Shown here piece by piece: positions 27,370 through 36,105 of a DNA stretch of 64,000 nt. The position numbers were made by a program, and so were the translations under genes. The stretch is taken from NCBI GenBank assembly GCA_910585075.1, contig CAJUED010000014.1, forward strand, positions 1 through 64,000, read 5' to 3'. Under the pieces are notes generated by a model. The model saw only the letters and a list, made by a program, of their open reading frames with translations. It was not told the DNA's origin and searched no databases. This DNA comes from an uncultured Lachnospiraceae bacterium (lineage in GTDB: Bacteria > Bacillota > Clostridia > Lachnospirales > Lachnospiraceae). Positions within the stretch are counted from its first letter, which is position 1. Each line of letters starts with the position of its first letter.

Positions 27370-29961
27370 ATGAAAAAAAGGATTATTTTGTGGGCAACGG
27401 TAATTTTGGCAGCTGTGAGTCTTGCAGGCTGTGGTAAGAAGGAGAAAGAAAGCAGTGGAGAGACAGGTACGGCGTCAAAAGATTATGTATACCGGATGGA
27501 AGATTTGGAAATAGAAGCGGCAAGGCAGATGACCCGTGTGGGGGAGGACATCTATGCCTATGGCATTGACTGGGCGGATGAAGGGGATTCTACTCTTTAT
27601 ATTTATAAGTTAAACACGGATGGAGCAGTGACGGAAACCCATTCGATTCCGGTAAAGCAAAGCATTAGTTTCAGAAACATTAATTTGGACGATGAGGCAA
27701 ATATTTATTGCATTGAAAATGATTTCCATATGATTGGAGGAGATGCGGAGGCCGGGGATGATGGGGCGGCGGCGGAGCCAGAGCCTGCGGCGATAGAGCC
27801 CAGAACAGTTGATTCCGATGTACAGGATACTGAAACGGAGGATAACGATACGGAAGGGACTGGTACGGAGAACGCAGGTGCGGAAGAATCCGGTGCGCAG
27901 GATGTTGATACGGAAGAATCCGGTATGGAAGAATCTGATGCGGAAGACACGGAAAATGGCAGCGGGGAAGAAGCGGATACTGCGGATGAGACAGATACAG
28001 AGGATACGGCAGACGTAGAGGATGCCGACTATGAAGAAAAGTACGGCTCAGAGGAAGAAGAATACGCTGATGACTATTACCTTACCAAAATGACCCTTGA
28101 TGGGGAGAAAATCTTTTCCGTTAAGCTCAACGATATCCCGGAATTTGCAGAGCTGGCAGAAGAAAACGGTTATTTTTCCGTTGGAGATATGGTTCTGAAA
28201 AAAGGAGAGGGGATATACATCAATTCTTACAGTACCTTTTATAAGTTTGACCTGGAAGGCAATTTTATTAAGGCCTCCGGAAAGGTGGATGATGAGAATC
28301 AGGAGCTTTTGGACCGTTCTTCCTTTATTACCCTTGCGGATGGGAGGGTGATAGCTGTTTATAATGACGACCAGGGAATGACGGCGGCCTTTGTAAACCT
28401 GGATACGGGCACTTTCGAGGAGTCATACGCTCTGGAGCTTCCCGGCGTGTCCTACGATTTTTCCTTTTATGCAGGTACGGGATATGATTTGTATCTGGTG
28501 GATTCCTATGCGCTTTACGGCTACAATCTGGGGGATGCGGAAAAAACCTGTTTGATGAAGTATATTGATTCGGATTTGGATTTGTACAATATTTATCAGG
28601 TTATGGGCATTAACGAAAAAGAGTTTTTTGCCATGTATGACGATATGGAGACGGGGGAAAGCGTGCTCGCTAAGTTTACCAAGGTTCCTCCTGAGGAAGT
28701 GAAGGAAAAGCAGGAGCTTACCCTTGCCATGGGCTTTACGGACTGGAGAATAAGGCGCAGCGTAATTGCTTTTAACAAGAAAAGTGAGGATTATCGTATT
28801 ACGATTTTAGATTATTACACCATGTACAACGGGGATGGTGAGGATTACATGGCGGGGGTTAACAGGCTGAATACGGATATCGCCACAGGGAAGATTCCGG
28901 ACATTATTCTGCTGGACGAGACAATGCCTGTTGACAGCTATATCAGTAAGGGCCTTTTGGAGGATGTGAAGCCCTTTATAGAAAAAGACCCTGAGCTTGA
29001 CATCAACAACTATATGCCTAATGTGATAGAAGCCCTTTCCGTAAAAGGAAAGCTGTATACGATTGTGCCCTCCTACACCATACAGACTGTACTTGCCAAA
29101 ACATCGGAAGTGGGACCGGAGCGGGGATGGACGGTACAGGAAGCCTTAGAACTTCTGGCCTCCAAACCGGAAGGCACCATGCTGTTTGAGCAGACTACAA
29201 GGAGCTCTATGCTGCAGAGCTGCCTGAATATGGCGGGGGAACAGTTTATTGACTGGGAAACCGGTACCTGCAGCTTTGATACGGACAGCTTCATCCAAAC
29301 CCTGGAACTGCTCAGTCTTTTCCCGGAGGAGATAAAGGATGATTACTATGAGGATGAATACTGGGAGCACAGGGATTCCATGTGGCGCGAGGGTAAGATT
29401 CTGGCTTCCATCATTGGGTTTGGAGATTTCAGGTCCTATAATCGGGAGGAAAAGGGAACCTTTGGAGAAAAGGTTACTATGATTGGCTACCCCTCCGCTG
29501 ACGGGGAGGGTACCGTAATCTGGCCGGATATGCAGCTGGCCATGTCAGCAAAATCCAAAAATAAAGAAGGGGCATGGGCTTTCCTGCGTACCTTCCTGAC
29601 GGATGAATACCAGGAGGAAAATATAACTTATGCTTTTCCTTTGAGCATTAAGCGCCTTGATGAGCTTGGTGAGGAAGCTACGAAACGTCCCTTTTATATG
29701 GAGGATGATAAGAAGGTGGAATATGATGATTCTTACTATGTGAATGGCAACGAGATTATCATTCCGCCAATGACACAGCAGGAAGTGGATGCGTTTAAAG
29801 AGCAGCTCTACAGCATTACGAAGGTGCGCAAGCTGGATGAGGATTTACTGAATATTATTGAGGAGGAAGCGGCTCCCTATTTTACAGGGCAGAAGAAAGC
29901 GGAGGATGTGGCGGCTGTGATTCAAAGCAGAGTACAGATTTATGTGAATGAGAATCGGTAA
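27370..29961 (+). CDS. Solute-binding lipoprotein with propeller-like region and acidic insert (paralogue 2)
   Basis: An 863-residue paralogue of the 19.5 kb lipoprotein. The signal ends in lipobox LAGC (Cys21). Residues ~30-440 are a beta-rich region interrupted by a ~100-residue Asp/Glu/Thr low-complexity insert (residues ~135-240). Residues ~445-863 are the solute-binding domain (RRSVIAFNKKSEDYRI, ATGKIPDIILLDE, SKNKEGAWAFLRTFL, and the same AAVIQSRVQIYVNENR tail). Starts at ATG 27370 or 27358; the former is chosen because GGAG precedes it. Two binding proteins for one permease pair suggest two ligands or sensor-type use of one of them. Confidence 0.82.
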   Translation: MKKRIILWATVILAAVSLAGCGKKEKESSGETGTASKDYVYRMEDLEIEAARQMTRVGEDIYAYGIDWADEGDSTLYIYKLNTDGAVTETHSIPVKQSISFRNINLDDEANIYCIENDFHMIGGDAEAGDDGAAAEPEPAAIEPRTVDSDVQDTETEDNDTEGTGTENAGAEESGAQDVDTEESGMEESDAEDTENGSGEEADTADETDTEDTADVEDADYEEKYGSEEEEYADDYYLTKMTLDGEKIFSVKLNDIPEFAELAEENGYFSVGDMVLKKGEGIYINSYSTFYKFDLEGNFIKASGKVDDENQELLDRSSFITLADGRVIAVYNDDQGMTAAFVNLDTGTFEESYALELPGVSYDFSFYAGTGYDLYLVDSYALYGYNLGDAEKTCLMKYIDSDLDLYNIYQVMGINEKEFFAMYDDMETGESVLAKFTKVPPEEVKEKQELTLAMGFTDWRIRRSVIAFNKKSEDYRITILDYYTMYNGDGEDYMAGVNRLNTDIATGKIPDIILLDETMPVDSYISKGLLEDVKPFIEKDPELDINNYMPNVIEALSVKGKLYTIVPSYTIQTVLAKTSEVGPERGWTVQEALELLASKPEGTMLFEQTTRSSMLQSCLNMAGEQFIDWETGTCSFDTDSFIQTLELLSLFPEEIKDDYYEDEYWEHRDSMWREGKILASIIGFGDFRSYNREEKGTFGEKVTMIGYPSADGEGTVIWPDMQLAMSAKSKNKEGAWAFLRTFLTDEYQEENITYAFPLSIKRLDELGEEATKRPFYMEDDKKVEYDDSYYVNGNEIIIPPMTQQEVDAFKEQLYSITKVRKLDEDLLNIIEEEAAPYFTGQKKAEDVAAVIQSRVQIYVNENR

Positions 29962-30056
29962 AATCATTTACAGGCATACACGCAGGATTTAAAGCTTGAC
30001 GCTGCGCTGTCTGTAGAAGGGCTGTTGACGAATAGACAAATCAAGGAGAAAATGAA

Positions 30057-30647
30057 ATGCGGAAGAAGTGGATATCTGCGCTGATGGGGCTCTGCGTCCT
30101 GTTATCTGCTTGCGGGCAAAATGAGAATGACAGTGGGAAAACTGTGATTACCATAGCCAAAATAGCAGATGAGTATGGGGTGATGTCTTATGGAGAGTTT
30201 AAGGAGCGAACCGGAAATGAGGCTGAGTTTTATCATGGGGAATATTTTATCGCAGAGATTCCCGATTCTTCACTTTCCATAATATATCTGGGAGAATATG
30301 ACGAAGATATGGCAGGGGCAGTATTATTAGATGATGATATGCCTGCCCGTATACAGGGCTCTTTTGGTGCTTTGATGGACGGAACCAAAGAAGGAATGTC
30401 CATAATAGAATTGTCCGATGCATTGTCTGCAAATGGCGGAGCAGAAGCGGTTTATGAATTGCTTGAGGGTGCCAGCACTGCCTATTATGTAGGAAATAAG
30501 TATGTGCAAATTCAATTTGACAATGACAGGAATGGGGAGTATGATAGGCAGTTGTCAATATCCCTGGATGAATCCGCAGAGAAAACTGTCAAACCGGAAA
30601 GTGCTGCATGGTTGGAAATCGTAACTATGAAGCCGAAGGCCGAATAG
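30057..30647 (+). CDS. Small lipoprotein of unknown function
   Basis: A 196-residue protein with a short lipoprotein signal (KKWISALMGLCVLLSACGQN, lipobox LSAC). The mature part contains VITIAKIADEYGVMSYGEFKE and a mixed alpha/beta body with no recognised motif. The ATG at 30057 follows AAGGAG with 8-nt spacing. It ends the transporter cluster and lies 95 bp after the second solute-binding lipoprotein. Function not assignable. Confidence 0.72.
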   Translation: MRKKWISALMGLCVLLSACGQNENDSGKTVITIAKIADEYGVMSYGEFKERTGNEAEFYHGEYFIAEIPDSSLSIIYLGEYDEDMAGAVLLDDDMPARIQGSFGALMDGTKEGMSIIELSDALSANGGAEAVYELLEGASTAYYVGNKYVQIQFDNDRNGEYDRQLSISLDESAEKTVKPESAAWLEIVTMKPKAE

Positions 30648-30686
30648 TTACGCTGAATAGTTACCGGAAATCAAGTGAGATAGCGC

Positions 30687-30715
30687 TTGACATATGAGCT
30701 TTTCATGGATATAAT
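30687..30715 (+). promoter_or_regulatory. Consensus sigma-A promoter of the thiamine operon
   Basis: Perfect TTGACA (30687-30692), 17-bp spacer and TATAAT (30710-30715), about 70 bp before the TPP riboswitch. Confidence 0.9.
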
Positions 30716-30783
30716 TCAATACATTACAAAAGATTCATATTTTAACCGATTAGAATCCGTTAAAATTGCATAGAAAATGATAT

Positions 30784-30875
30784 GTGTTTGCGAGGGAACT
30801 GAACAAGTTGAAAAAGGTTAAGACCTGACCTCTGGACCTGTCGGCTAATACCGGCGTAGGGAAGCAATTTCTTAC
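30784..30875 (+). promoter_or_regulatory. TPP riboswitch (thi box)
   Basis: The 3' half is unmistakable: GGACCTG...GGCTAATACCGGCGTAGGGAAG matches the THI-box core that binds the pyrophosphate. The 5' half is divergent, with GAGGGAACT...AGTTGAAA where most carry GGGG...CTGAGA. A TTGC/GCAA P1 closes the fold. It precedes thiD and thiE, consistent with feedback control by thiamine pyrophosphate. Confidence 0.87.
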
Positions 30876-30892
30876 GCCGTGTTTTGCGTTTG

Positions 30893-30926
30893 AGAGAGCT
30901 TTCCGTATATCGGGAGCTCTATTTTT
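30893..30926 (+). terminator. Regulated terminator of the TPP riboswitch
   Basis: AGAGCT...AGCTCT extended by CCG/CGG forms a stem followed by ATTTTT, ~20 bp after the aptamer. An alternative stem CGGCGTA/TACGCCG joins the aptamer's 3' end (30852-30858) to 30873-30879 and could act as the switching helix. Confidence 0.75.
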
Positions 30927-31113
30927 GTGCGAAAAGGCATTTTCACAAACGCGTAAGGTGGAATGCAGCTGACAAAGTGGCATATATCCTGCTAAGCGGA
31001 CAGGGAAAAGAATCTTATCTGCCTGTCCTTGTTGATGCGATGCATATAAAAAATGAATTTTTTGTGATACACAGTACAGGAAATTGTTGATGCGAAAAGG
31101 AGGAACTTATTTT

Positions 31114-31911
31114 ATGAAGAAAGTTTTGAGCATTGCAGGCTCTGATTGCAGCGGCGGCGCAGGGATACAGGCGGATTTGAAGACATTTTCCGCTCTGGGC
31201 GTTTTTGGAATGAGCGTTATTGTCTCTGTTGTTGCCGAGAACACAAGCCGGGTCATAGACATTCAGAACATTACGCCCGACATGATTGGGAAGCAGATGG
31301 ATGCGGTTTTTGAGGACATAGGGGCCGATGCTGTCAAAATTGGTATGCTGTCCTCGGCGGAATGTATGGAAATAGTGGCCGAAAAAATGAAGCGGTACAG
31401 ACCGGAAAACATTGTGATTGACCCGGTCATGTATGCAAAAAACGGCAGTCCCCTTATGGATGTAAGGGCAATCGATACATTGATTAGAAAAATTATCCCT
31501 CTGGCGGATGTTTTGACGCCCAATATTCCTGAGGCAGAAGAAATAACAGACATGAAAATCACATCTTTGAAGGAGATGGAAAGAGCTGCTGACAGAATAT
31601 GTGCCATGGGGGCTAAAGCAGTGGTGGTGAAGGGCGGTCATGCTGTGGGAAATGCGGTTGATGTTCTGTTTGACGGAAAAAAGATTTATCATTTCGAGAC
31701 GGCCAGGATTGATACCAGGAACACACACGGTACAGGCTGCACTTTTTCCTCGGCAATTGCCTGTGGGCTTGCAAAGGGGATGAGCCTGCCCGAGGCGGTG
31801 CGGGAGGCTAAGACTTATGTGACATCTGCAATTGCCCATTCCCTGTCCATTGGAAAGGGGAACGGCCCTGTTCATCATTTTTATGCATTTACACCTTGCG
31901 GTGGTTGGTAA
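31114..31911 (+). CDS. thiD: Hydroxymethylpyrimidine/phosphomethylpyrimidine kinase
   Basis: ThiD phosphorylates HMP to HMP-P and HMP-PP for thiamine synthesis. The 265-residue ribokinase-fold protein has the N-terminal substrate loop (LSIAGSDCSGGAGIQADLKTF), VIDPVMYAKNG, LTPNIPEAE and the anion-hole/catalytic motif THGTGCTFSSAIAC. The ATG at 31114 follows AAAGGAGG with 9-nt spacing and gives family length; the frame upstream has no signal. It lies in the TPP-controlled transcript with thiE. Confidence 0.96.
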   Translation: MKKVLSIAGSDCSGGAGIQADLKTFSALGVFGMSVIVSVVAENTSRVIDIQNITPDMIGKQMDAVFEDIGADAVKIGMLSSAECMEIVAEKMKRYRPENIVIDPVMYAKNGSPLMDVRAIDTLIRKIIPLADVLTPNIPEAEEITDMKITSLKEMERAADRICAMGAKAVVVKGGHAVGNAVDVLFDGKKIYHFETARIDTRNTHGTGCTFSSAIACGLAKGMSLPEAVREAKTYVTSAIAHSLSIGKGNGPVHHFYAFTPCGGW

Positions 31912-31967
31912 GTCTGTGCAGGCATGACTTGGAATGTGGACTATAGGAAAGAAAAGGAGACAGAAAA

Positions 31968-32615
31968 ATGACATATGACTATTCTATTTATCTGGTTACG
32001 GACAGGAAATGCATGAGCACCAAAACCTTGCAGGAAGCGGTGGAACAGGCGGTTTTAGGCGGATGCACAATGGTGCAGCTGCGTGAAAACCGGATTTCTT
32101 CGCTGGATTTTTACAATCTGGCAAAGGAGATAAAGCAGGTGACGGACAGGTATAAAGTACCGTTGGTGATAAACAACAGAATCGATATAGCCCAGGCGGT
32201 TGATGCGGCCGGGGTACATATTGGGCAGCGAGATATACCGGCCCTGGCCGCAAGAAAGATTGTTGGCCGGGATAAAATCATAGGTGTGTCGGCCTCGTCT
32301 TTGCAGGAAGCATTGCAGGCGGAGGCTGACGGGGCCGATTACCTGGGAGTGGGGGCTATGTTTCCCACCAGGACCAAGAAGGATGCAAAGCTTGTGTCAA
32401 TGAGGGAACTATGCGCAATCAGACAGGCGGTTAAAATCCCCATTGTTGTAATCGGAGGAATTAATAGCGAAAATGGGGCGGAATTTGCAAAATTGGGGGT
32501 GGACGGCCTGGCGGTGGTCTCAGCCATCATTGCCCAGCCGGATATCCGCAAGGCAGCGGCGGAGCTAAAAAGGGCTTTTAAGACAATTTGTGCCGGAGCG
32601 TCACAAATTATTTGA
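31968..32615 (+). CDS. thiE: Thiamine phosphate synthase
   Basis: ThiE joins HMP-PP with thiazole phosphate to give thiamine phosphate. The 215-residue TIM barrel has the diphosphate-binding MVQLREN strand, [33 protein letters not shown] and [11 protein letters not shown]. The ATG at 31968 follows AAAGGAGAC. With only thiD and thiE in the operon and no thiC or thiazole genes here, salvage of HMP and thiazole is the simplest reading. Confidence 0.95.
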   Translation: MTYDYSIYLVTDRKCMSTKTLQEAVEQAVLGGCTMVQLRENRISSLDFYNLAKEIKQVTDRYKVPLVINNRIDIAQAVDAAGVHIGQRDIPALAARKIVGRDKIIGVSASSLQEALQAEADGADYLGVGAMFPTRTKKDAKLVSMRELCAIRQAVKIPIVVIGGINSENGAEFAKLGVDGLAVVSAIIAQPDIRKAAAELKRAFKTICAGASQII

Positions 32616-32709
32616 TAGCAGCGCAAACTTAAGTTGCAACAGAGCTGAAATTTGCGGTAAAGCGAAGTTTTACATTGCCCCGTTGCGTAAACGCTCCGGA
32701 ATGAGGATT
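32616..32709. other. Convergent intergenic gap between thiE and the M56 gene
   Basis: A 94-bp gap where the two transcripts meet. CCGGAGCG at 32593-32600 (inside the thiE 3' end) is mirrored by CGCTCCGG at 32692-32699, and GGTAAA/TTTTAC forms a small inner stem. No T-run of terminator quality is seen on either strand, so termination here is not evident. Confidence 0.35.
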
Positions 32710-34377
32710 TTAATGGATTTCCAGTTCATATTGATGTGGATAGTAATTTTGCAGTTCGTCTTCGTCCAGTTTTTTTCCCACATAGGTCTGAAACCATTCC
32801 TCATAGTTTGGATTATTCCAAATTGTGTCGTCTTCAAAGACAACCTGTTTTAGACAAAGCAGCGAATATGCAACCTGATTTGCGCTGTCATTTTCAACAC
32901 TTGGCTGGCCTTCCGTTATTTCATTGGCATATAATTCGTCATAGGAATCATCATACAATGACCAGCCGCCAGGATAACTTTCCGTTTGACCAGGTAAAAT
33001 GTTTTTTCTTGACCAGACAATATTTTCATAACTGCTTTCCGCACTGCTGTCAAGAAAGTTCCAGTGCAGCTTTAGCGGCGCTCCATTTTCGTTATAGGCT
33101 GACATACAATATTCCGTTTCAACAATGGATTTATTCGTATGGTTGGTCAGTATGTCGTGAATATATGGACTTCCATTTTCATAGTAAAGGATATCTGCGC
33201 TTTCATGGATAATCGATATGGATTTGTTTTCTTCCTGTTCGGTGCTGTTTTCATGCATCAGGGGTTGTTTTGCCAGCTCCATTCTTTTTTGCGGGAGTGT
33301 GGGCAGGGACGGACGGGCGGCATAGGCACCCAGGATAAATCCGCTGAAAGACAGTAGAAACGCTGTAACAAGTGAAATTATGGCGACGGACTTTTTCTTT
33401 CTCCTGAAATTCATGATTGCACCAAGCCTTTCTTTTAACTGTGCCGCACCTTCCGTCAAAGTAACGGAGCCAAAAGGTCTTTTGTGGAAATAATCCGACT
33501 TTAAAAAGGAAAGCAGCATATCTCCATATTCCCGCCTTGCCTTGTCGTCAAGGGCAGATATAACTTTTTCATCACAGGATAATTCACAGCATTTGTTCAC
33601 CTCCTTTTCCAGCTGGTACACAAAAGGATTGAACCAATGGACGCAGACAACAATCTGTATCAGCCATTTGTAAAAAATATCTTTACGTTTATAGTGGGTC
33701 AACTCATGCATAAAGATATAAGTTAACTCTTTGTCCTCCAATTCCAAAGCAGGCAACATAATGCCCGGACGAAAGAAACCAATCATCATGGGTGAACCAA
33801 TCGCCTCATTATGATATAGCATGACGTTTGCTTTATCCAATAAACTGGCGCTCAGAGTATTGCGGCGTCTGACGTGCAGCTGACTTTCACAATCAAAAAG
33901 CAGGCTCAGGACTTTCTCATCGGATATTTCAGTATTCGTTGCTTTTATATACCGGATAAAGCTATTGTAAAGGGTTATTTTACGAGTAAAAAGAGCAAGT
34001 GCAGGCGCCGCCCAGAGTAGGAAAAGAACCGTATATATATGAAACGGATTGTGAGTGGAGGCGGATGTCGTTACCTGTTTATTTTCCTGTATCTGTCCGC
34101 TTGCATTGATATCCTCATTTATGGTAACAGGCATATTGAAACCAGCGGAATAATGGCCTGCTGCCGTCAGTGTACCTGATTTTTCAAACAGGGTTCCAAT
34201 AATCGAAACATCAGGTGTAACAGGGAGCAGGAATCGCACCGCTACGATTATCCAAATATAGTACTGCCAGCATTTGCTGAACTTATCTCCGTAAATTTTT
34301 TTCAAACACCAAATAAGCAACAATAACAGCGTACCGGAAAGGGAGAGGGACAGTAATATCTTCAAAAACTCATTCAT
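32710..34377 (-). CDS. BlaR1/MecR1-like M56 zinc metallopeptidase (sensor)
   Basis: A 555-residue membrane protease. Four N-terminal membrane segments surround an M56 domain with HELTH at residues 224-228 and the downstream acid/Cys region (EVNKCCELSCDEKV). Another helix (~residues 340-360) leads to a ~195-residue extracytoplasmic C-terminal domain that is not a penicillin-binding domain (no SxxK/SDN/KTG pattern). BlaR1-type proteins cleave a BlaI repressor on ligand binding. No BlaI gene is adjacent, although two BlaI-like operators lie in its promoter. The ATG at 34377 follows GGGGAAAATAGA. It is transcribed opposite to thiE. Confidence 0.88.
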   Translation of the reverse strand: MNEFLKILLSLSLSGTLLLLLIWCLKKIYGDKFSKCWQYYIWIIVAVRFLLPVTPDVSIIGTLFEKSGTLTAAGHYSAGFNMPVTINEDINASGQIQENKQVTTSASTHNPFHIYTVLFLLWAAPALALFTRKITLYNSFIRYIKATNTEISDEKVLSLLFDCESQLHVRRRNTLSASLLDKANVMLYHNEAIGSPMMIGFFRPGIMLPALELEDKELTYIFMHELTHYKRKDIFYKWLIQIVVCVHWFNPFVYQLEKEVNKCCELSCDEKVISALDDKARREYGDMLLSFLKSDYFHKRPFGSVTLTEGAAQLKERLGAIMNFRRKKKSVAIISLVTAFLLSFSGFILGAYAARPSLPTLPQKRMELAKQPLMHENSTEQEENKSISIIHESADILYYENGSPYIHDILTNHTNKSIVETEYCMSAYNENGAPLKLHWNFLDSSAESSYENIVWSRKNILPGQTESYPGGWSLYDDSYDELYANEITEGQPSVENDSANQVAYSLLCLKQVVFEDDTIWNNPNYEEWFQTYVGKKLDEDELQNYYPHQYELEIH

Positions 34378-34402
34378 TCTATTTTCCCCAAAACTTTATC
34401 TC

Positions 34403-34453
34403 AACATTATGTAGGTTTGTGCTTATATTAACATGACGTAGGTGATTGCGCAA
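34403..34453 (-). promoter_or_regulatory. M56 gene promoter with two BlaI-type operators
   Basis: On the minus strand, TTGCGC (34448-34453), a 17-bp spacer and TAATAT (34425-34430) form the promoter. Two near-identical 14-bp boxes with an ACCTACxTxATGTT pattern occur at 34430-34443 (in the spacer) and 34403-34416 (past the start), 27 bp apart. Each contains an ACAT/ATGT-like dyad as in BlaI/MecI operators. This is the classical placement for repression. Confidence 0.7.
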
Positions 34454-34664
34454 TACCCGGAATGAAATTTTTAGAATGTAATTCTTAGAGGCTGTAGAAA
34501 TATAGTAGATATAAGATATATGAATATCTAGCTTTTGGAAAGGTAATGTCATGTATGCAGTTTTCTCAAAGCGACGGCCTCTATGTACACAAAATAGCCT
34601 GTTCTTATGCAGGACAGTGTCTGAAATATTATTTTTCTATCAGTCCTTTTGAGAAAAGAAAGCA

Positions 34665-35999
34665 TTATGGAAAAATAATGGGGGACTGTTTTATTTCATT
34701 GACAAAAGGCTTCCCTCTGTATGGAGAGGCAACGGATTCATAGACAGAGGCGCAGAAAAAGTCCTGCCTAAGTAACTCGTAAGCATCCTTGTCCAAAAGA
34801 AAACGGGCGTCCGCCGGTTTGGAGAGAAGCGGAATTTCACTGTTTTTCTTTATAAGGTTCAGAAGGGGAGCTCCGCCGGTGCGAAAACCCAGAAGCCTTG
34901 CATAGGGGACAAAAAAGCCTTTCCGCTGCGGAGTCGGACAGTGCTGGCTTAATAAATTGCCTTGTGTATCAGGGCAGTGTTCGTTCAATAAACTATCTTG
35001 CACGGCAGGACAGCGCTTGATATTTAGCAGAATATGCATCAGCACCCGGCTAATATGGGAGTAAGTGATATCTTTTGACTTTAACAGGGCGCAGAATCCG
35101 GTAAAATCAGTGAAATGCGGGATGCTTTTGCAGATTTTATCGGATAAATCCTTACTACAGTCCGAATAATCGGCAAATCCTTTTTCCTGCTCGGACAAAA
35201 GCTTGTAATGGAGCAGAGTAGAAAAATGATTTTCGGTTATGGGAGAAGTGAGAAGGTCGTTTTGAGCAAGAATATCATAAACCTTTTCCGGGACATGCTC
35301 CCGGATGATTTCGGAGACGGCGTCCGGCGGGAAAACGCTCAAAGCTCTGCGGATGGCGGAAGCGGAAAGAAAAGGCGTATTTCTTAAAACAGCAGAATCA
35401 TGGTATCCGCTGCCCTGTCGTTTTAAGGTGAAAGGCATTATGGAGCTGTGGATAGTATAAAGTGCTTTGCAGTATTCCAGCCCTAAAATATTGTTGGGTG
35501 ATGAAAAAAGTTCATGGATATTGGATAAAACAGAACCGGAACTTGTAAGCAGCTCAGACACTGCCTTTTCCATGGCAGCCGGATAAGGGCAGCCGGATTT
35601 TAGATGTTCATTTAAGCGGGCATGAACCAGAGAGGAATTTGTGGTCAGCAGGTGAGCGCAGTCCGTGATAGCGGAAAGCTCTCCGAATTCACTGCCAAAG
35701 GAAAGAACGTCAACTGCGTGCAGCTGCTCTAACAGGGTAACGGCTCCTCCGGCAAAAAATTCCGCGCTGGAAAGGGCATAACAGGCAGGAAGCTCAATCA
35801 CCACATCTGCGCCGCAGCTAAGAGCCATCTGGGTGCGGATATATTTGTTGCAAAAAGCAGGGGCACCCCGCTGAACAAAATCGCCGCTCATAACAACTAA
35901 AATAAAATCCGCTCCGGTGCGGCGGCGGGTTTCTTCAATCTGATACAGGTGGCCGTTATGAAAAGGGTTGTATTCGGCAATGATGGCTGCGGTTTTCAT
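34665..35999 (-). CDS. tmcAL: tRNA(Met) cytidine acetate ligase
   Basis: TmcAL (formerly YlbM-type) uses acetate and ATP to make N4-acetylcytidine at the wobble base of elongator tRNA-Met. The 444-residue protein has the nucleotidyltransferase-like start AAIIAEYNPFHNGHLYQI with its HxGH-type motif, the MSGDFVQRGAPA loop, LPACYALSSAEFFA and SFGSEFGE. Length is slightly above the usual ~400; the middle-to-late region (residues ~320-370) has two similar stretches (DSLLNEHCPDTQ / NLLSQHCPTPQ) that look like a small internal duplication. RBS GAGGACAAATAC precedes the ATG. Confidence 0.92.
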   Translation of the reverse strand: MKTAAIIAEYNPFHNGHLYQIEETRRRTGADFILVVMSGDFVQRGAPAFCNKYIRTQMALSCGADVVIELPACYALSSAEFFAGGAVTLLEQLHAVDVLSFGSEFGELSAITDCAHLLTTNSSLVHARLNEHLKSGCPYPAAMEKAVSELLTSSGSVLSNIHELFSSPNNILGLEYCKALYTIHSSIMPFTLKRQGSGYHDSAVLRNTPFLSASAIRRALSVFPPDAVSEIIREHVPEKVYDILAQNDLLTSPITENHFSTLLHYKLLSEQEKGFADYSDCSKDLSDKICKSIPHFTDFTGFCALLKSKDITYSHISRVLMHILLNIKRCPAVQDSLLNEHCPDTQGNLLSQHCPTPQRKGFFVPYARLLGFRTGGAPLLNLIKKNSEIPLLSKPADARFLLDKDAYELLRQDFFCASVYESVASPYRGKPFVNEIKQSPIIFP

Positions 36000-36105
36000 G
36001 TATTTGTCCTCGTAATATCACGGAAAAAGCTTTGATTTTCCCAAATTTGAAGTATGCGTTCGATTGGCTGTTACAATTTCATTCCGTATCGGACGATAGT
36101 CTGTC

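Noticed and set aside
34546-34743. 65-residue ORF on the plus strand between the M56 gene and tmcAL
   Set aside because: Overlaps the tmcAL 3' end, has no RBS and no recognisable sequence; most likely chance.
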